A DNA stretch of 64,000 nucleotides from Streptomyces clavuligerus (GTDB lineage: Bacteria; Actinomycetota; Actinomycetes; Streptomycetales; Streptomycetaceae), in contig NZ_CP027859.1 in the NCBI RefSeq assembly GCF_005519465.1, positions 310,001-374,000 on the forward strand, given 5' to 3'. Below the pieces are notes generated by a model. It searched no databases, was not told where the DNA came from, and saw only the letters and a program-made list of their open reading frames with translations. This document shows, piece after piece, positions 46,194-55,696 of this stretch (its first letter is position 1; each line of letters starts with the position of its first letter). The position numbers and the translations under genes were made by a program.

Positions 46194-46457
46194 GCGCCGC
46201 CCCTCCAGGCCAGACATCCTCATGCCAGCAGACAGACCCCTGCAACGGCTCCCCCACGATCCCACCATTCCACGCCAACCTCCACACAAGCCAAAGAGCG
46301 CCCACCAGGCGGCAGCAACGGTTCAGTCATATCCGCAGCACGGACCCCGCCCCCAACAGCCGTGCGCGAGACCGCTGTGCCCAACGCGGAGTTCCAGACC
46401 GCACAAGCAGCACCCACCGCCCGCGAAAACCAGGCCGCGATCGTGGAGAATGGGCGC

Positions 46458-46775
46458 ATGCGGAAGCTGTGGGTCCCCGTGGCCGTGAACCTGCTCCTGG
46501 GGATTCCGGCGGTCATCCCGCTGTTCCTGGCCTGGTACATCCTCACCAACGGCCCGCTCGCAGCCCTGGGCTGGACCATGCAGAACCCCAACGAGAACGA
46601 CGGCATGCTGCTCTGGCTGGTCATCGCGGCCCCGGTATTCTGCCTCTTCGGCCTCGCCTGGGCACTGGCCAACGCCTCGCTGCGACGCCGGACCCCGGTC
46701 CGGCCCTCCCGCTACTGGCCGGTGTGCGCCGTCGCCTCCCTCGCCCCCTTCTTCGTAATCTTCGGTCTGTTCTGA
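46458..46775 (+). CDS. Small three-helix membrane protein
   Basis: 105 residues from the ATG at 46458 with GGAG nine bases upstream. Three hydrophobic segments are visible: KLWVPVAVNLLLGIPAVIPL (about 3-30), MLLWLVIAAPVFCLFGLAWA (about 50-70) and YWPVCAVASLAPFFVIFGLF (about 86-105). The upstream 300 codons of the same open frame are not protein-like. Function unknown. It is divergent from the hypothetical gene at 45744. Confidence 0.65.
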   Translation: MRKLWVPVAVNLLLGIPAVIPLFLAWYILTNGPLAALGWTMQNPNENDGMLLWLVIAAPVFCLFGLAWALANASLRRRTPVRPSRYWPVCAVASLAPFFVIFGLF

Positions 46776-46849
46776 CAACGGTCAAAGAGAGACAGGAAGT
46801 ATCAATTGAGGCTGATCCTTCGGAGTGGACACTCTGACAGTGGATCTTG

Positions 46850-47200
46850 ATAGTCGAGGGAGGGGTGTCCAGGTGGGACGCAGGTCTCGGTATCACCGCG
46901 GAGTCGCTGCGGACGTGGGCCCGCAAGGACGGGGCACAGGCCGCGCCTGCTCGCCGCGACGGCAGCGTCAGCGCGGCGGAGGAGCTTGCCTGCCCGCGCC
47001 CGGCTGCCCAAGGCCAGGCAGGAGTGGCGCCTGGAGCACGAGATCCTGCGCCGGACAGCCCCGTATTTCGCCGCAGAGGTGAAGTGGGCTCCCGCCGCTG
47101 GGCCTTCACCTCCAACAACCGCGCCGACTTGGCGTCAAGCGGATGTGCCGGGTGCTCGGGGTGTCCCGTGCGCCCCGGCCTGCCGGCCACCCGCAAGGCA
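46850..47200 (+). pseudogene. IS3-family remnant
   Basis: Two frames give GITAESLRTWARKDGAQAAP, LPKARQEWRLEHEILRRTAP and YFAAEVKWAPAAG, the OrfA region of IS3 elements, and then RWAFTSNNRAD and RMCRVLGVSRA, the start of OrfB. At least two frame breaks; the catalytic DDE part is missing. Confidence 0.75.
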
Positions 47201-47301
47201 CTGATCACCCGAGAGCTGGAGCGGGCCGAAGCCGTTTGTCGGCATACACGTGAAGGCCCGTACGCCGACACCGTTCTCACCAAGGTTCGCGAGGGGACGC
47301 C

Positions 47302-47454
47302 GTGACCGCACCGCACAACCGCTCTCTCACCGAAGACGGGCCTTGGCCCAAGGCCCGTCCAGCGGATCTCCCCCTCGTCCGCACTGGAATCCCCCGGGTA
47401 TCCGACTCACCGGAGACGCACGGCGCGGGCCGGACCGGCGCCGCATGCGTGTAG
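47302..47454 (+). CDS. Possible 50-residue small protein
   Basis: From a GTG at 47302 (GAGGGGA just upstream) the frame reads VTAPHNRSLTEDGPWPKARP and ends GAACV. Its start overlaps the stop of a short upstream frame that ends RELERAEAVCRHTREGPYAD to REGTP. The overlap suggests a coupled pair of small genes left after the IS3 remnant, but neither matches a family I know. Confidence 0.3.
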   Translation: MTAPHNRSLTEDGPWPKARPADLPLVRTGIPRVSDSPETHGAGRTGAACV

Positions 47455-47635
47455 GTGGAGCCAGTAGCGGTGATTGCGGCGAGGAGAGCGGCTGCCGTAC
47501 GCGGGCGCGGCATGGCCAAGTGGGAACCCTTTCGGAGGCTGGGTCTGTTCAGCGCTGGTCATGCGGCGGCCCGGCGGTGTACGTCCGGCGTGGGGTCCGT
47601 AGATCCGTTGTGCTCACTGTGCCGTGCACGGGCTG
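47455..47635. other. Gap with no recognised gene
   Basis: Short frames only; the minus-strand regulator ends at 47636. No terminator hairpin identified. Confidence 0.35.
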
Positions 47636-48478
47636 TCACCTGGCGGATCGATGGGCGCGGTTCGCTGTGGCGTGCACGGAGCCGAGCAGGCTGAGTGCCT
47701 CGGCGCTGGGGCTGCGGTGTTCGGCATGGTAGATGATTAACTGCTGGCCGGGGGCGTCCCGTACGTCGAATGCGTGGTGGGTGAGGGTCAGACCGCCGAC
47801 GTCCGGGTGGTGGAAGTGCTTGTTCTCCCGGGTCTTGCCGCGCACGGTGTGGGTGTTCCACAGCCGGGGGAATTCCGTGCTGTGCGTGCTGAGTTCGCCT
47901 ACGAGATCCCGTAGGCGCGGACTGCGCGGGTCGATGCCGTATGCCTGGCGCAGGTGCCCCACCACCGTCTCGGCTGTCCGGTCCCATCGGGGGTGGAACG
48001 GCCGACCTGCTGGGTCGAGGAAGACCATGCGGGCCAGGTTGTCCATCGTTTCAAAAGGGGAGTACAGGGTCTCGGCCGGGGCGTTGGCGGCGAGGATGTC
48101 CAGGACCGGGTTGATGACGAACGCCGGAGTGCCGGGGTAGCCGTCCAGCAGGACGCGCAGGGCGGGGGCGACCTGGTCGGTGGCGGTGAGGGGTCGCTGG
48201 GACGGTGCGGTTGCGGACAGTTGGTGAAGGTGCGCCTGGGCGTCGGTATCCAGCAGCAGCGCTCGGCTGAGCGCATCCACCACCTGCGCGGACGGGTGGC
48301 GTTCGCGGCCCTGCTCCAGTCGGGTGTAGTAGTCCGCGTTCACCCCTGCCAGGACGGCGACCTCTTCGCGGCGCAGCCCGGTGACCCTGCGCACGCCGTG
48401 GCTCGGCATCCCGACGTCGTGCGGCTGCACGGCCGCACGGCGCGCCCGGAGGAACTCGCCCAGTTGGTTGTCGGTCAT
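47636..48478 (-). CDS. XRE-family regulator with MmyB-type ligand-binding domain
   Basis: 280 residues, ATG at 48478. The N-terminal HTH reads LGEFLRARRAAVQPHDVG, RVTGLRREEVAVLAGVNADY and YTRLEQGRERHPSAQVVDAL (about 5-70). The C-terminal PAS-like MmyB domain follows: FVINPVLDILAANAPAETLY, NLARMVFLDPAGRPFHPRWD, AETVVGHLRQAYGIDPRSPR and GLTLTHHAFDVRDAPGQQLI. MmyB-like regulators are thought to bind fatty-acid-like ligands. The gene is divergent from the SDR gene, and the 12-bp-arm palindrome at 48508-48536 lies between them, so it most likely represses the SDR-NTF2 pair and itself. Confidence 0.95.
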   Translation of the reverse strand: MTDNQLGEFLRARRAAVQPHDVGMPSHGVRRVTGLRREEVAVLAGVNADYYTRLEQGRERHPSAQVVDALSRALLLDTDAQAHLHQLSATAPSQRPLTATDQVAPALRVLLDGYPGTPAFVINPVLDILAANAPAETLYSPFETMDNLARMVFLDPAGRPFHPRWDRTAETVVGHLRQAYGIDPRSPRLRDLVGELSTHSTEFPRLWNTHTVRGKTRENKHFHHPDVGGLTLTHHAFDVRDAPGQQLIIYHAEHRSPSAEALSLLGSVHATANRAHRSAR

Positions 48479-48507
48479 GTGCCCAGGCTAGGCCGCGGGC
48501 CCGGTGT

Positions 48508-48536
48508 GCTGCCTGGGTGCGGTACACCCAGGCAGC
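48508..48536. promoter_or_regulatory. Operator-like inverted repeat between XRE regulator and SDR gene
   Basis: gctgcctgggtg, spacer cggta, cacccaggcagc: exact 12-bp arms. It lies 30 bases before the regulator start and 68 before the SDR start. This is the pattern seen upstream of many MmyB-type regulators facing SDR genes. Confidence 0.8.
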
Positions 48537-48603
48537 GCACGGCCTGGGCCATCTGGAACACCTGGCCCAGACTCGGTGCCCTACCAAGGGATAAGGGGCA
48601 GTC

Positions 48604-49341
48604 ATGCCGGACCAGAGAATCAAGGCCGTTGCGATCACCGGTGCCAGCAGTGGGATCGGCGAGGCGACCGCCCGTCGGCTCGCCGCCGACGGCCACCGCC
48701 TGTTCCTGGGAGCACGGCGCACCGACCGGCTGGACCGACTCGTCGGGGAGATCACCTCCGGGGGCGGCACGGCGGCGGTCCAGCGCCTGGACGTGACCGA
48801 GGCCGCCGACGTGCGGGACTTCGTGGCAGCGGTCGAGGAGCGATACGGTCGCGTGGACGTGATGGTCAACAACGCCGGGGTGATGCCGCTGTCGCCGTTG
48901 GCGGCGCTCAGGACGGAGGAGTGGGACCGCATGATCGACGTGAACATGCGGGGTGTCCTGCACGGTATCTCCGCCGCCTTGCCTGTGATGCGCGCCCAGG
49001 GTGGCGGGCATATCGTGAATATCGCCTCCGTCGGCGCCCACGAGGTCTCTCCCACCGCTGCCGTGTACTGCGCCACGAAGTTCGCGGTCCGTGCGATCTC
49101 GGAGGGCCTGCGTCAGGAGTCCGCCGGTGACGTCCGGGTCACGCTGGTCTCGCCGGGCGTCACGGAGTCGGAACTCGCTGACGGCATCGCGGACCCGGCC
49201 GCCCGGGCGGCCATGCGGACCTATCGCGCCGTGGCTCTGCCGGCGTCCGCGATCGCGGACGCCGTCGCCTACGCGATCTCCCAGCCGGCGCACGTCGACG
49301 TGAACGAGATCGTCGTACGACCTGCGGCGAGCGCCCAGTGA
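48604..49341 (+). CDS. Short-chain dehydrogenase/reductase
   Basis: 245 residues from the ATG at 48604. The NAD(P) motif TGASSGIGEATARRLA (TGxxxGxG) is at about 12-27, with RRTDRL after strand 2 suggesting NADPH preference. NNAGVMPLSPLAAL (NNAG), NIASVGAHEVSPTAAVYCAT with Ser, and YCATKFAVRAISEGLRQE giving the Y-x-x-x-K catalytic pair. C-terminal SPGVTESEL is typical. It resembles SDRs often regulated by a divergent XRE/MmyB regulator in actinobacteria. The NTF2-like gene follows 14 bases downstream. Substrate unknown. Confidence 0.95.
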   Translation: MPDQRIKAVAITGASSGIGEATARRLAADGHRLFLGARRTDRLDRLVGEITSGGGTAAVQRLDVTEAADVRDFVAAVEERYGRVDVMVNNAGVMPLSPLAALRTEEWDRMIDVNMRGVLHGISAALPVMRAQGGGHIVNIASVGAHEVSPTAAVYCATKFAVRAISEGLRQESAGDVRVTLVSPGVTESELADGIADPAARAAMRTYRAVALPASAIADAVAYAISQPAHVDVNEIVVRPAASAQ

Positions 49342-49355
49342 CGGAAGGAACCGGA

Positions 49356-49832
49356 ATGCTGCCCACCCCCGCTCTGGACGCCCTGACGCGCAGAGTGCGG
49401 GACCTGGAGGACCGGGACGCCCTGCACGCCCTCATGATCCGCGGCTGGCGGGCGCTGGACCGCAAGGACTGGCGGGCCTGGTCCGCCTGCTGGGCCGAAG
49501 ATGCCGTGCTGGAGTTCGGGCCCTGGCAGCGAATCCAGGGAAGGGCGGCCATCCGCGCGAAGGTGGAGGAGGCCGAGTCGCCTTACACGAGTATCCAGCA
49601 CCATATCCTCAACATGCAGGTGGACGTGGCGGGCGACCGAGCGACCGGCATCGGGTACATGTGGTTCGTCGCCGTCACTGCTCCGGGGAGGGCATCTGCC
49701 CCCTATTCCATGGGCGGTCCCTACGACTGGGAGTTCCGCCGTGACGGGGATGGATGGCTCTTGGCCCGGCAGCGGCTCGGGATCTTGTGGACCGACGGCG
49801 AGGACACCCTGCGAGCCTTCGAAGCGGAGTGA
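49356..49832 (+). CDS. NTF2-like (SnoaL-type) protein
   Basis: 158 residues from the ATG at 49356, with GGAAGGA seven bases upstream; a GTG at 49338 overlapping the SDR stop is the alternative. The fold shows in LEDRDALHALMIRGWRALDR, WSACWAEDAVLEFGPWQRIQ, GRAAIRAKVEEAESPYTSIQ, HHILNMQVDVAGDRATGIGY and DWEFRRDGDGWLLARQRLGI. SnoaL-type proteins include cyclases, isomerases and dehydratases with a cone-shaped pocket; activity here is open. Co-transcribed with the SDR and presumably under the same regulator. Confidence 0.9.
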   Translation: MLPTPALDALTRRVRDLEDRDALHALMIRGWRALDRKDWRAWSACWAEDAVLEFGPWQRIQGRAAIRAKVEEAESPYTSIQHHILNMQVDVAGDRATGIGYMWFVAVTAPGRASAPYSMGGPYDWEFRRDGDGWLLARQRLGILWTDGEDTLRAFEAE

Positions 49833-50139
49833 CCGGAACTACGTTGTCGACTGCTCGGTGGCGTCCGGCGGGAGCTGAACAGGGCCGGGCCCGCGGACGG
49901 ACGTGCCTGCGGGTACCCGCTCCCGGGCATCGCGGACCCCGGCCGGAATCCGTCCCGCGCACGTCACCGGGCCGACGACGTACGGCTCCGGCACCCCGGC
50001 GAGCCTGCCCCCGGGAACCGTCGTGGAACCCGGCGTCTTCGGCAGGCACTGGATGGTCCTGGGGGGGGACAGGTGAGGCCGAGATCGCGGCTGCCGGGCG
50101 CCTTTCGCATGGTGCTGAACCAGCGTCCCGCATCAGGAT
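49833..50139. other. Convergent gap
   Basis: No gene recognised in about 300 bp. A proline/arginine-rich minus-strand frame is a shadow. It separates the SnoaL-type gene from the 3' end of the WD40 gene. Confidence 0.4.
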
Positions 50140-53100
50140 TCACGCGTCCCGCCGTTCGGGGATTCCCGGCCCAGGGCAGCAGGACGGAGCAGCGGAAGTG
50201 GCGATGGTCGCCGTGACTGCCCGGAGGTCCGCCACAGGGCGTCGCGGGGTGCGTCTACGGGGATCGTGGGCCGTGCGGTTGTTTCGGCTCTGTGTGGGGA
50301 AGGGGGCCGGGGGCATGCGGAGTTGGGGGCATCCAGGTCTCCGGGGGCCTCGGTGTCTTTCAGGAATGGATGGGTCGTAAATGGCCTGGCAGAGCCGGGT
50401 GACGGCGGTCCTTTTGTCGGGCAGGTCGGTATTCCAGAATTGAACGGTTCCGTCGCTGATGCCGACGGCGAGGGTGGGAGTGTCAGAGCTGAAGGCGAGG
50501 GAGAGGAACCGCTTGCTGCTGTCGCTGAGGGTTTGACGCAGGGTTCCGGTCTCCGTGTCCCAGAGGCGGATGCGGGATCCGGTGGTTCCGGCTGTGGCCA
50601 GGGTTCTTCCGTCCGGGCTGAAAGCGACTGAGCTGACAGTGCCGTCAAGGCTGGTGATGGTGCGGTGCTCTTTGAAGGTTGTGGTATTCCACAGCCTCAC
50701 GGATCCGCTTCCCGCTCCGGCTGCGAGGAGTCCGTCAGAGCTGAGGGGCAGCCGGTCGCTGTCGTGCTGGCCCGTTCCGAGGGTGCCACGGAGTTTGCCG
50801 GTGGCGACATCTCTCAGTTGCACCTCGGCGCCGTCGCTGTTCATCACGACCAGAGAGGCTCCGTCGGGACTGAAGGCGAGTGAGCTTACGGCCACGTTGC
50901 GGGTGTTGATGGTGCGGAGCGGTTTTCCCGTGTGGGTGTTCAGCAGCATCGTGCGGTCGGACCCTGCGATGGCGAGGATGGTCCCGTCAGGGCTGAAGGC
51001 GAGCGCTTGAACGAAAGGCTGATCCGAGGGGGCATCACGCACCTCGGCGGGAATGGTGAGGCGGGTTCGTCCAGTGCGGGTTTCCCGCAGGTCGACGGAG
51101 CCGTCACTGCTGCTGGTGGCAATGGCCATGCCGTCCGGACTCAGGTCGAATGGCGCCATCACATCGTTGATCGTCAGGCGCCGCCGGTGGGACGGTAGGT
51201 TCCAGATATGCAGGGTGTGTTTGGACAGCAGTCTCAAGAAAGGGTCCCTGGGCCCTTCGGTGCCGAAGGCTGTGGCGAGGGTTCTTCCGTCCTGGGCAAA
51301 GTCCATGGAGACGATGCCGGTGGCGTGGCCGCTGCGGAGAGTGCGCCGGACCGGGTGGCTGGAGGCCCACTGGCGGATTCCTAATCGGTCGACGGTGACC
51401 AGGACGCTGCTGTCCTTGCTGAAGGCGAGCGCGGAGATGAGGTCGAAGTACGCGGTGAGGGTGGTGTGGACCGCTCCTTTGGCGAGGTCCCACAGACGTA
51501 TCGTCGTGTCCTGGTCATCAGTGGTGGCGAGGGTCTTTCCGTCGGGGCTGAAGTGCACCCGTCGCACCTGTCCGCGGTGGCCGACCAAAACCCGTCGTAG
51601 CGTGCGGGTGGCAATGGCCCACAGGCCTACGGTGCCGTCCCGCTGGCTGACCGCTAGGGTCTCTCCGTCCGGGCTGAAGCCGATCAGGGATGTGTGCAGT
51701 GGCAGTCTGTGGCCGTCATACTCTGGCTCAGCGGTCTGGTCGATGCCCTGAGCCTTGCGGGTGAGCATTCTGTGGCTGCCGGTCGTGGTGTTCCACAGAC
51801 GTACGGTGCCGTCCTTGGCGCTGCTGGCGAGGGTGGTGCCGTCCGGGGCGAAGGTGACCGTGTGGATGGCGTTCGAGTGACCGGCGAGAGTCCGGGCACT
51901 GCCTGAGCGGATGTCCCACAGCCGGATCACTCCCTGAGTGTCGCCCGTGGCCAGGACATGGCCGTCGGGGCTGTAGGCGAGGGCGGTCACGTCCTTGCGG
52001 TGGCCGGTGAATGTGGCGCGCAGCTTGCCGGACAGCGCGTCGCGGAGGAGCACTCTGGGTCCGATGTTGCCGGCGAGTGTGGTGCCGTCGGGGCTGTAGG
52101 ACAGTACGGAGGCGGCCTCGGACCTCTTCGGGGCAGAGTGGTTCAGTGTCCTGTCGCCGCTGACGGTGCCCAGCAGAACGGTCTTGTGGCCGTCCTGAGA
52201 GAAGGCCACGGTCCGCAGATCCGGGCTGATTGCGGCCGCTCTGCTGGAGAAGATACGTCTTGGGCGGCCGTCGAAGCCCGCTTCCACTGAAGCGGAGCGC
52301 TCGGTTCTGAGGGGTAGCGTGGCTGCACGGTAGAGATTGCCCACCGCTTCGGCGGTGGCGGCGGTGTGGTGTGCCTGGACGGCGAGGCGAGTCGCTTGTT
52401 TCGGGTCGCCTTCGAACAGGGAGGCTGACTCGGCGGCGAGTTGGCGGGAGTGGGCGGTCCGTTCGGAGGCGCGGGCCCGGTCGCGTTCCCGGGTGCTGGT
52501 GCGGTTCTGGTGCCAGGCGGTCAGGCTCGCCAGGAGCGAGAGGGTGAGGAGGACGGAGAGCCCGGCGGTGGAGCGGCGCAGGCGGCGGGTGGTGCGGGCG
52601 CGGGCCTGCTGTTCCTCGTCCTGGGCGGTGGTGGCGGCAGTGAGGAAGGCGTGTTCGGTGGGGGTGAGGTCGTGGTGTGGGCGGGGGAAGGCGTCCTGGG
52701 CGGTGGCGAGGCGGGTGCCGCGGTAGAGGGCGCCGGGGTCGTGGTCGAGTTCGGTCCAGGTGGCAGTGTCGGTGGTGAGGCGGCGGTGGACGATGAGACG
52801 GGTGCGTTCTTCGTCGATCCAGGTGCGCAGGCGTGGCCAGGCGGTGATGAGGGCTTCGTGGGCGAGGTCGGCGGTGTCGTCGTCGAGGGTGATGAGGCGG
52901 GCGCGGGTGAGGTGTTCGAGGACGGTCGCGGTCTCCTGGGGGGCGGCGGCTTCGAGTTCGGTCCGGGGTGCGGGGCGGCGGGTGTCCTGGGCGCCCTGTC
53001 CGGGGGTGATGAGGCGGAGCATGATGCGACGAGCATGATCAGCTTGTTGGGGGGTGAGTTGGTTGTAGGTGTGTTCGGCGGTGTCGGCGACGGCGCCGTG

Positions 53101-54195
53101 GATGCCGCCGATGGCCTCGTAGGCGGCGAGGGTGAGGGTGCGGCCCCGGCGCCGTCGCCAGACCTCCAGGAGAGCGTGGGACATCAGGGGCAGCCCGCCG
53201 GGTTCCGCGGCGGTCTCCTCGACGATGCGGGCGGTCAGCTCCCGTTCCACGATCAGTCCGGCGGCCCGTGCCGGGCCGACCACCGCCTGGCGGAGATCGG
53301 CCGCCGTCATGGGGCCGAGGGCCAGGTGCGCCGTCCGCAGCACCTCCACCAGACCGGGATGTCCGGTGCAGTGGCCGTAGAAGTCGGCGCGGACCCCGAT
53401 CACGACCCGCAGCCGGCTGTCCGGCGCCTGGGCCGCTAGGAGCAGCCCGACGAACCGGGCCCGCTCGTCCGCGTCCTGGCAGAGAGTGAAAACCTCCTCG
53501 AACTGATCCACCACCACGACCGTGTCCCCACCTCCACCCCCGGCTCTGGCTTCGGCGGCTCCGGCCGCTTCCGGCACGGCAACCGCCTCGCCAGGGGTGC
53601 CCGATGCGGGGACGAGGACGTGGGCGTGGGTGGCGGCGGGGCGGGATCCCGGCGTGATGACCCGGATCGCCACGCAGTCCACCGGCCGGTTCGCCGGGTC
53701 CTGAAGCACGGGGATGAGGCCGGCGCGCAGCAGGGATGATTTGCCGCTGCCGGAGGCTCCGGCGAGGAGGACGAGGCGGTGTTCGGCGAGCAGGCCGGTG
53801 AGGCGGAAGAGGAGTTGCTCGCGGCCGAAGAAGAGGTCGCGGTCGCCGGGCTCGAAGCGGGCCAGTCCCCGGTACGGCGCGTCCCAGGCCGGGCGGTCGT
53901 CGACGACACGAGCTGCTTTCAGTTCTTCCAGCGCACGGGCGGTCTCCCGCCAGCGGGCCTCCCACTCCCCCCGGTCCCCTCCGCAGACCGTCACATACGC
54001 GAGGGCCAGTGGGAGCGACGGCAGTTCGTCCCCCCGCGCGGCGGCGGCGAGCATGCTCACCGAATACCCCGCACGGGTCGCCAAGGCCCGGTACGTCGGA
54101 CCACCCGCTGCTCTACGTAACTCCCTCAGTTCGTGTGCGAACCGTTCCACCGGACCCGCCTCCGGGTCCAGCGGACGCTCCCGGCGACCCGCCAT
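50140..54195 (-). CDS. Large HTH - nSTAND ATPase - transmembrane - WD40 protein
   Basis: 1,351 residues from the ATG at 54195 (GGAG nine bases upstream). Domain order: XRE-type HTH (about 15-75, ELRELRRAAGGPTYRALATR); nSTAND NTPase with Walker A LLAGASGSGKSSLLRAG (about 143-159), Walker B VVVVDQFEEVFTL and the sensor-like RVVIGVRADFYGHC; winged-helix part; one hydrophobic segment STAGLSVLLTLSLLASLTAW (about 550-570) predicted to span the membrane; then about 13-14 WD40 blades (repeated FSPDG and (L/R)W(D/N)), enough for two propellers. Such proteins act as ATP-driven signal switches or anti-phage/conflict sensors. The C-terminal 60 residues are basic and low in complexity, unlike typical family ends, so the 3' end may have lost phase. 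Confidence 0.92.
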   Translation of the reverse strand: MAGRRERPLDPEAGPVERFAHELRELRRAAGGPTYRALATRAGYSVSMLAAAARGDELPSLPLALAYVTVCGGDRGEWEARWRETARALEELKAARVVDDRPAWDAPYRGLARFEPGDRDLFFGREQLLFRLTGLLAEHRLVLLAGASGSGKSSLLRAGLIPVLQDPANRPVDCVAIRVITPGSRPAATHAHVLVPASGTPGEAVAVPEAAGAAEARAGGGGGDTVVVVDQFEEVFTLCQDADERARFVGLLLAAQAPDSRLRVVIGVRADFYGHCTGHPGLVEVLRTAHLALGPMTAADLRQAVVGPARAAGLIVERELTARIVEETAAEPGGLPLMSHALLEVWRRRRGRTLTLAAYEAIGGIHGAVADTAEHTYNQLTPQQADHARRIMLRLITPGQGAQDTRRPAPRTELEAAAPQETATVLEHLTRARLITLDDDTADLAHEALITAWPRLRTWIDEERTRLIVHRRLTTDTATWTELDHDPGALYRGTRLATAQDAFPRPHHDLTPTEHAFLTAATTAQDEEQQARARTTRRLRRSTAGLSVLLTLSLLASLTAWHQNRTSTRERDRARASERTAHSRQLAAESASLFEGDPKQATRLAVQAHHTAATAEAVGNLYRAATLPLRTERSASVEAGFDGRPRRIFSSRAAAISPDLRTVAFSQDGHKTVLLGTVSGDRTLNHSAPKRSEAASVLSYSPDGTTLAGNIGPRVLLRDALSGKLRATFTGHRKDVTALAYSPDGHVLATGDTQGVIRLWDIRSGSARTLAGHSNAIHTVTFAPDGTTLASSAKDGTVRLWNTTTGSHRMLTRKAQGIDQTAEPEYDGHRLPLHTSLIGFSPDGETLAVSQRDGTVGLWAIATRTLRRVLVGHRGQVRRVHFSPDGKTLATTDDQDTTIRLWDLAKGAVHTTLTAYFDLISALAFSKDSSVLVTVDRLGIRQWASSHPVRRTLRSGHATGIVSMDFAQDGRTLATAFGTEGPRDPFLRLLSKHTLHIWNLPSHRRRLTINDVMAPFDLSPDGMAIATSSSDGSVDLRETRTGRTRLTIPAEVRDAPSDQPFVQALAFSPDGTILAIAGSDRTMLLNTHTGKPLRTINTRNVAVSSLAFSPDGASLVVMNSDGAEVQLRDVATGKLRGTLGTGQHDSDRLPLSSDGLLAAGAGSGSVRLWNTTTFKEHRTITSLDGTVSSVAFSPDGRTLATAGTTGSRIRLWDTETGTLRQTLSDSSKRFLSLAFSSDTPTLAVGISDGTVQFWNTDLPDKRTAVTRLCQAIYDPSIPERHRGPRRPGCPQLRMPPAPFPTQSRNNRTAHDPRRRTPRRPVADLRAVTATIATSAAPSCCPGPGIPERRDA

Positions 54196-54449
54196 CACAC
54201 CCCACCCCACTCCCTGATATCGGTTCCTGTCCGTGCTGCGCGGCCGGGATATCTGCCCGGCACCTCTATCGAACCGCCCCCGGGCATTGTGCGGACAGCA
54301 CGGAACAGGCTTTCCGCACAATGCCCGGCCCGCTGGAATCAAGGTGTCTGCCCCGGCAGGCGCCCAGTCCGCAGAGCCGGACGACCGGACGCCACCGCCG
54401 GCGCAAGACCGAAGCGAACAAGATCACAACCACTGAGAGGAGTACGACA

Positions 54450-54776
54450 ATGTCGTTACGCAAAGTTCTCACCACCGCGGCCGTGTCTGCGGCCATCATC
54501 GGGGCCGGAGTGATGACCGCCCCCGTCACCCAGGCCGCGGAGAAGCCCTCCACCACCGCAACGGCCCCCACTTCGGTGGCGGCACACGAGTCCGCTCAGG
54601 CAGCCCTCATCTGGCAGCCCACTGGCGAGAGCTACACCCGCCTCAGCCTCTGCAACTCCAGCGGGCGCTACTGGTCCAACAACCGCCCCGATGTGGTTAC
54701 TTGGGACTGCCGACTGCGCGGTGGCAACTACTACCTCTACCTCCTGATCGACACCGAGCGCTTCGCACGAGTCTGA
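54450..54776 (+). CDS. Small secreted protein
   Basis: 108 residues from the ATG at 54450, with GAGAGGAG upstream. The signal peptide is MSLRKVLTTAAVSAAIIGAG to TQA. A Ser/Thr/Ala-rich linker follows, then a short globular part with two cysteines: WQPTGESYTRLSLCNSSGRY and VVTWDCRLRGGNYYLYLLID. It may form one disulfide outside the cell. No family known to me. Divergent from the HTH-WD40 gene and ended by the hairpin at 54928. Confidence 0.75.
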   Translation: MSLRKVLTTAAVSAAIIGAGVMTAPVTQAAEKPSTTATAPTSVAAHESAQAALIWQPTGESYTRLSLCNSSGRYWSNNRPDVVTWDCRLRGGNYYLYLLIDTERFARV

Positions 54777-55299
54777 CCCCACTGCACGGCCGGGCGGAGA
54801 ACGCCTACGAAAACGGAAACCGGCAACGGCCACCCGAGTGGTTCGCCGAGCGGACCACACCTCAAGCCACAGCGTCAGCCACTGGCCGCCGCTGAGCACG
54901 AAACCTGAGGACCCGGCCGCACCACGGGTGGTGGCCCGGGCGTAGCGACCCGGGCCACCACTCGCCATCACACCCAGCCCTTCTCCGCCCGGCCGCGTGC
55001 CTGCCTGGACCAGAGATCACCGGCTTCCGGGAAAACGCCGGCGTCGATGCGGGAAGCACCGGCCGTAGCCGGCGGGCATGACCTGGCCTCGGACCAACTC
55101 GATCTCGTCGAGCCTGTGCGCGCTCAGCATCCACAGGGCCCGGATGGCCAGAATCAGGGCCGGGACCGCGTCCGCCGCGAGCACCCGCTCGGGCGCGCGG
55201 GTGGTTGGGCGAAACCGGCCCCCACCGGACGCCGCGGGATGGGTCCTCGCCCGGCGGGGACAGTGACCAGGCCGGTGCCCGCCCAGACGTGGACGGAGC
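54777..55299. other. Gap containing a terminator; otherwise no gene
   Basis: Apart from the hairpin at 54928-54961, no gene or regulatory site was recognised. Arginine-rich frames are shadows. Confidence 0.4.
54928..54961 (+). terminator. Perfect hairpin downstream of the small secreted protein gene
   Basis: gtggtggcccggg, loop cgtagcga, cccgggccaccac: exact 13-bp stem, 150 bases after the stop. Confidence 0.75.
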
Positions 55300-55309
55300 C
55301 TCCCCGTAC

Positions 55310-55696
55310 GCGCCGTGGTGGCCGTCGACGTAGCCGGTGGACCAAGGGATGGGGCAGGCGCCGTTGTGGCCGGGGTCCGGGCACAGGACGCGGGCGAGAC
55401 CTGCGCGGAGCCGGTCCATCTCCTTTCGGGACGGCAGGAGCACGCCGATGCGGAACTCGTGGATGCTCCGGGTGCCGGGGTCCTTGCCGGGCCAGTGGCC
55501 GGTCCACTGGGAGGGGAGCTCGTCGTAGAACTCGGCGAGCGTCATCTCCCCGTCCCGGGTCGTCCGGTCCCCGGTCCAGCACGGCGAGCTCGTACCGGAC
55601 CGTCCTCTCGTCCAGGACGCGCCGGAGCCCCCGTTCGGTGTCCTCCACACCAGCGGGGGTGGCGTAGACACCGATCTGGATCTCGAAGAGAGGCAC
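55310..55696 (-). pseudogene. Decayed paralogue of the gene at 56502
   Basis: The ATG at 55696 starts MPLFEIQIGVYATPAGVEDT and ERGLRRVLDERTVRYELAVL, then one frameshift near 55570 is needed to reach TRDGEMTLAEFYDELPSQWT, GHWPGKDPGTRSIHEFRIGV, LLPSRKEMDRLRAGLARVLC and STGYVDGHHGAYGE. It breaks off before the last 20 residues. Otherwise about 90 percent like the intact copy. Confidence 0.85.
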
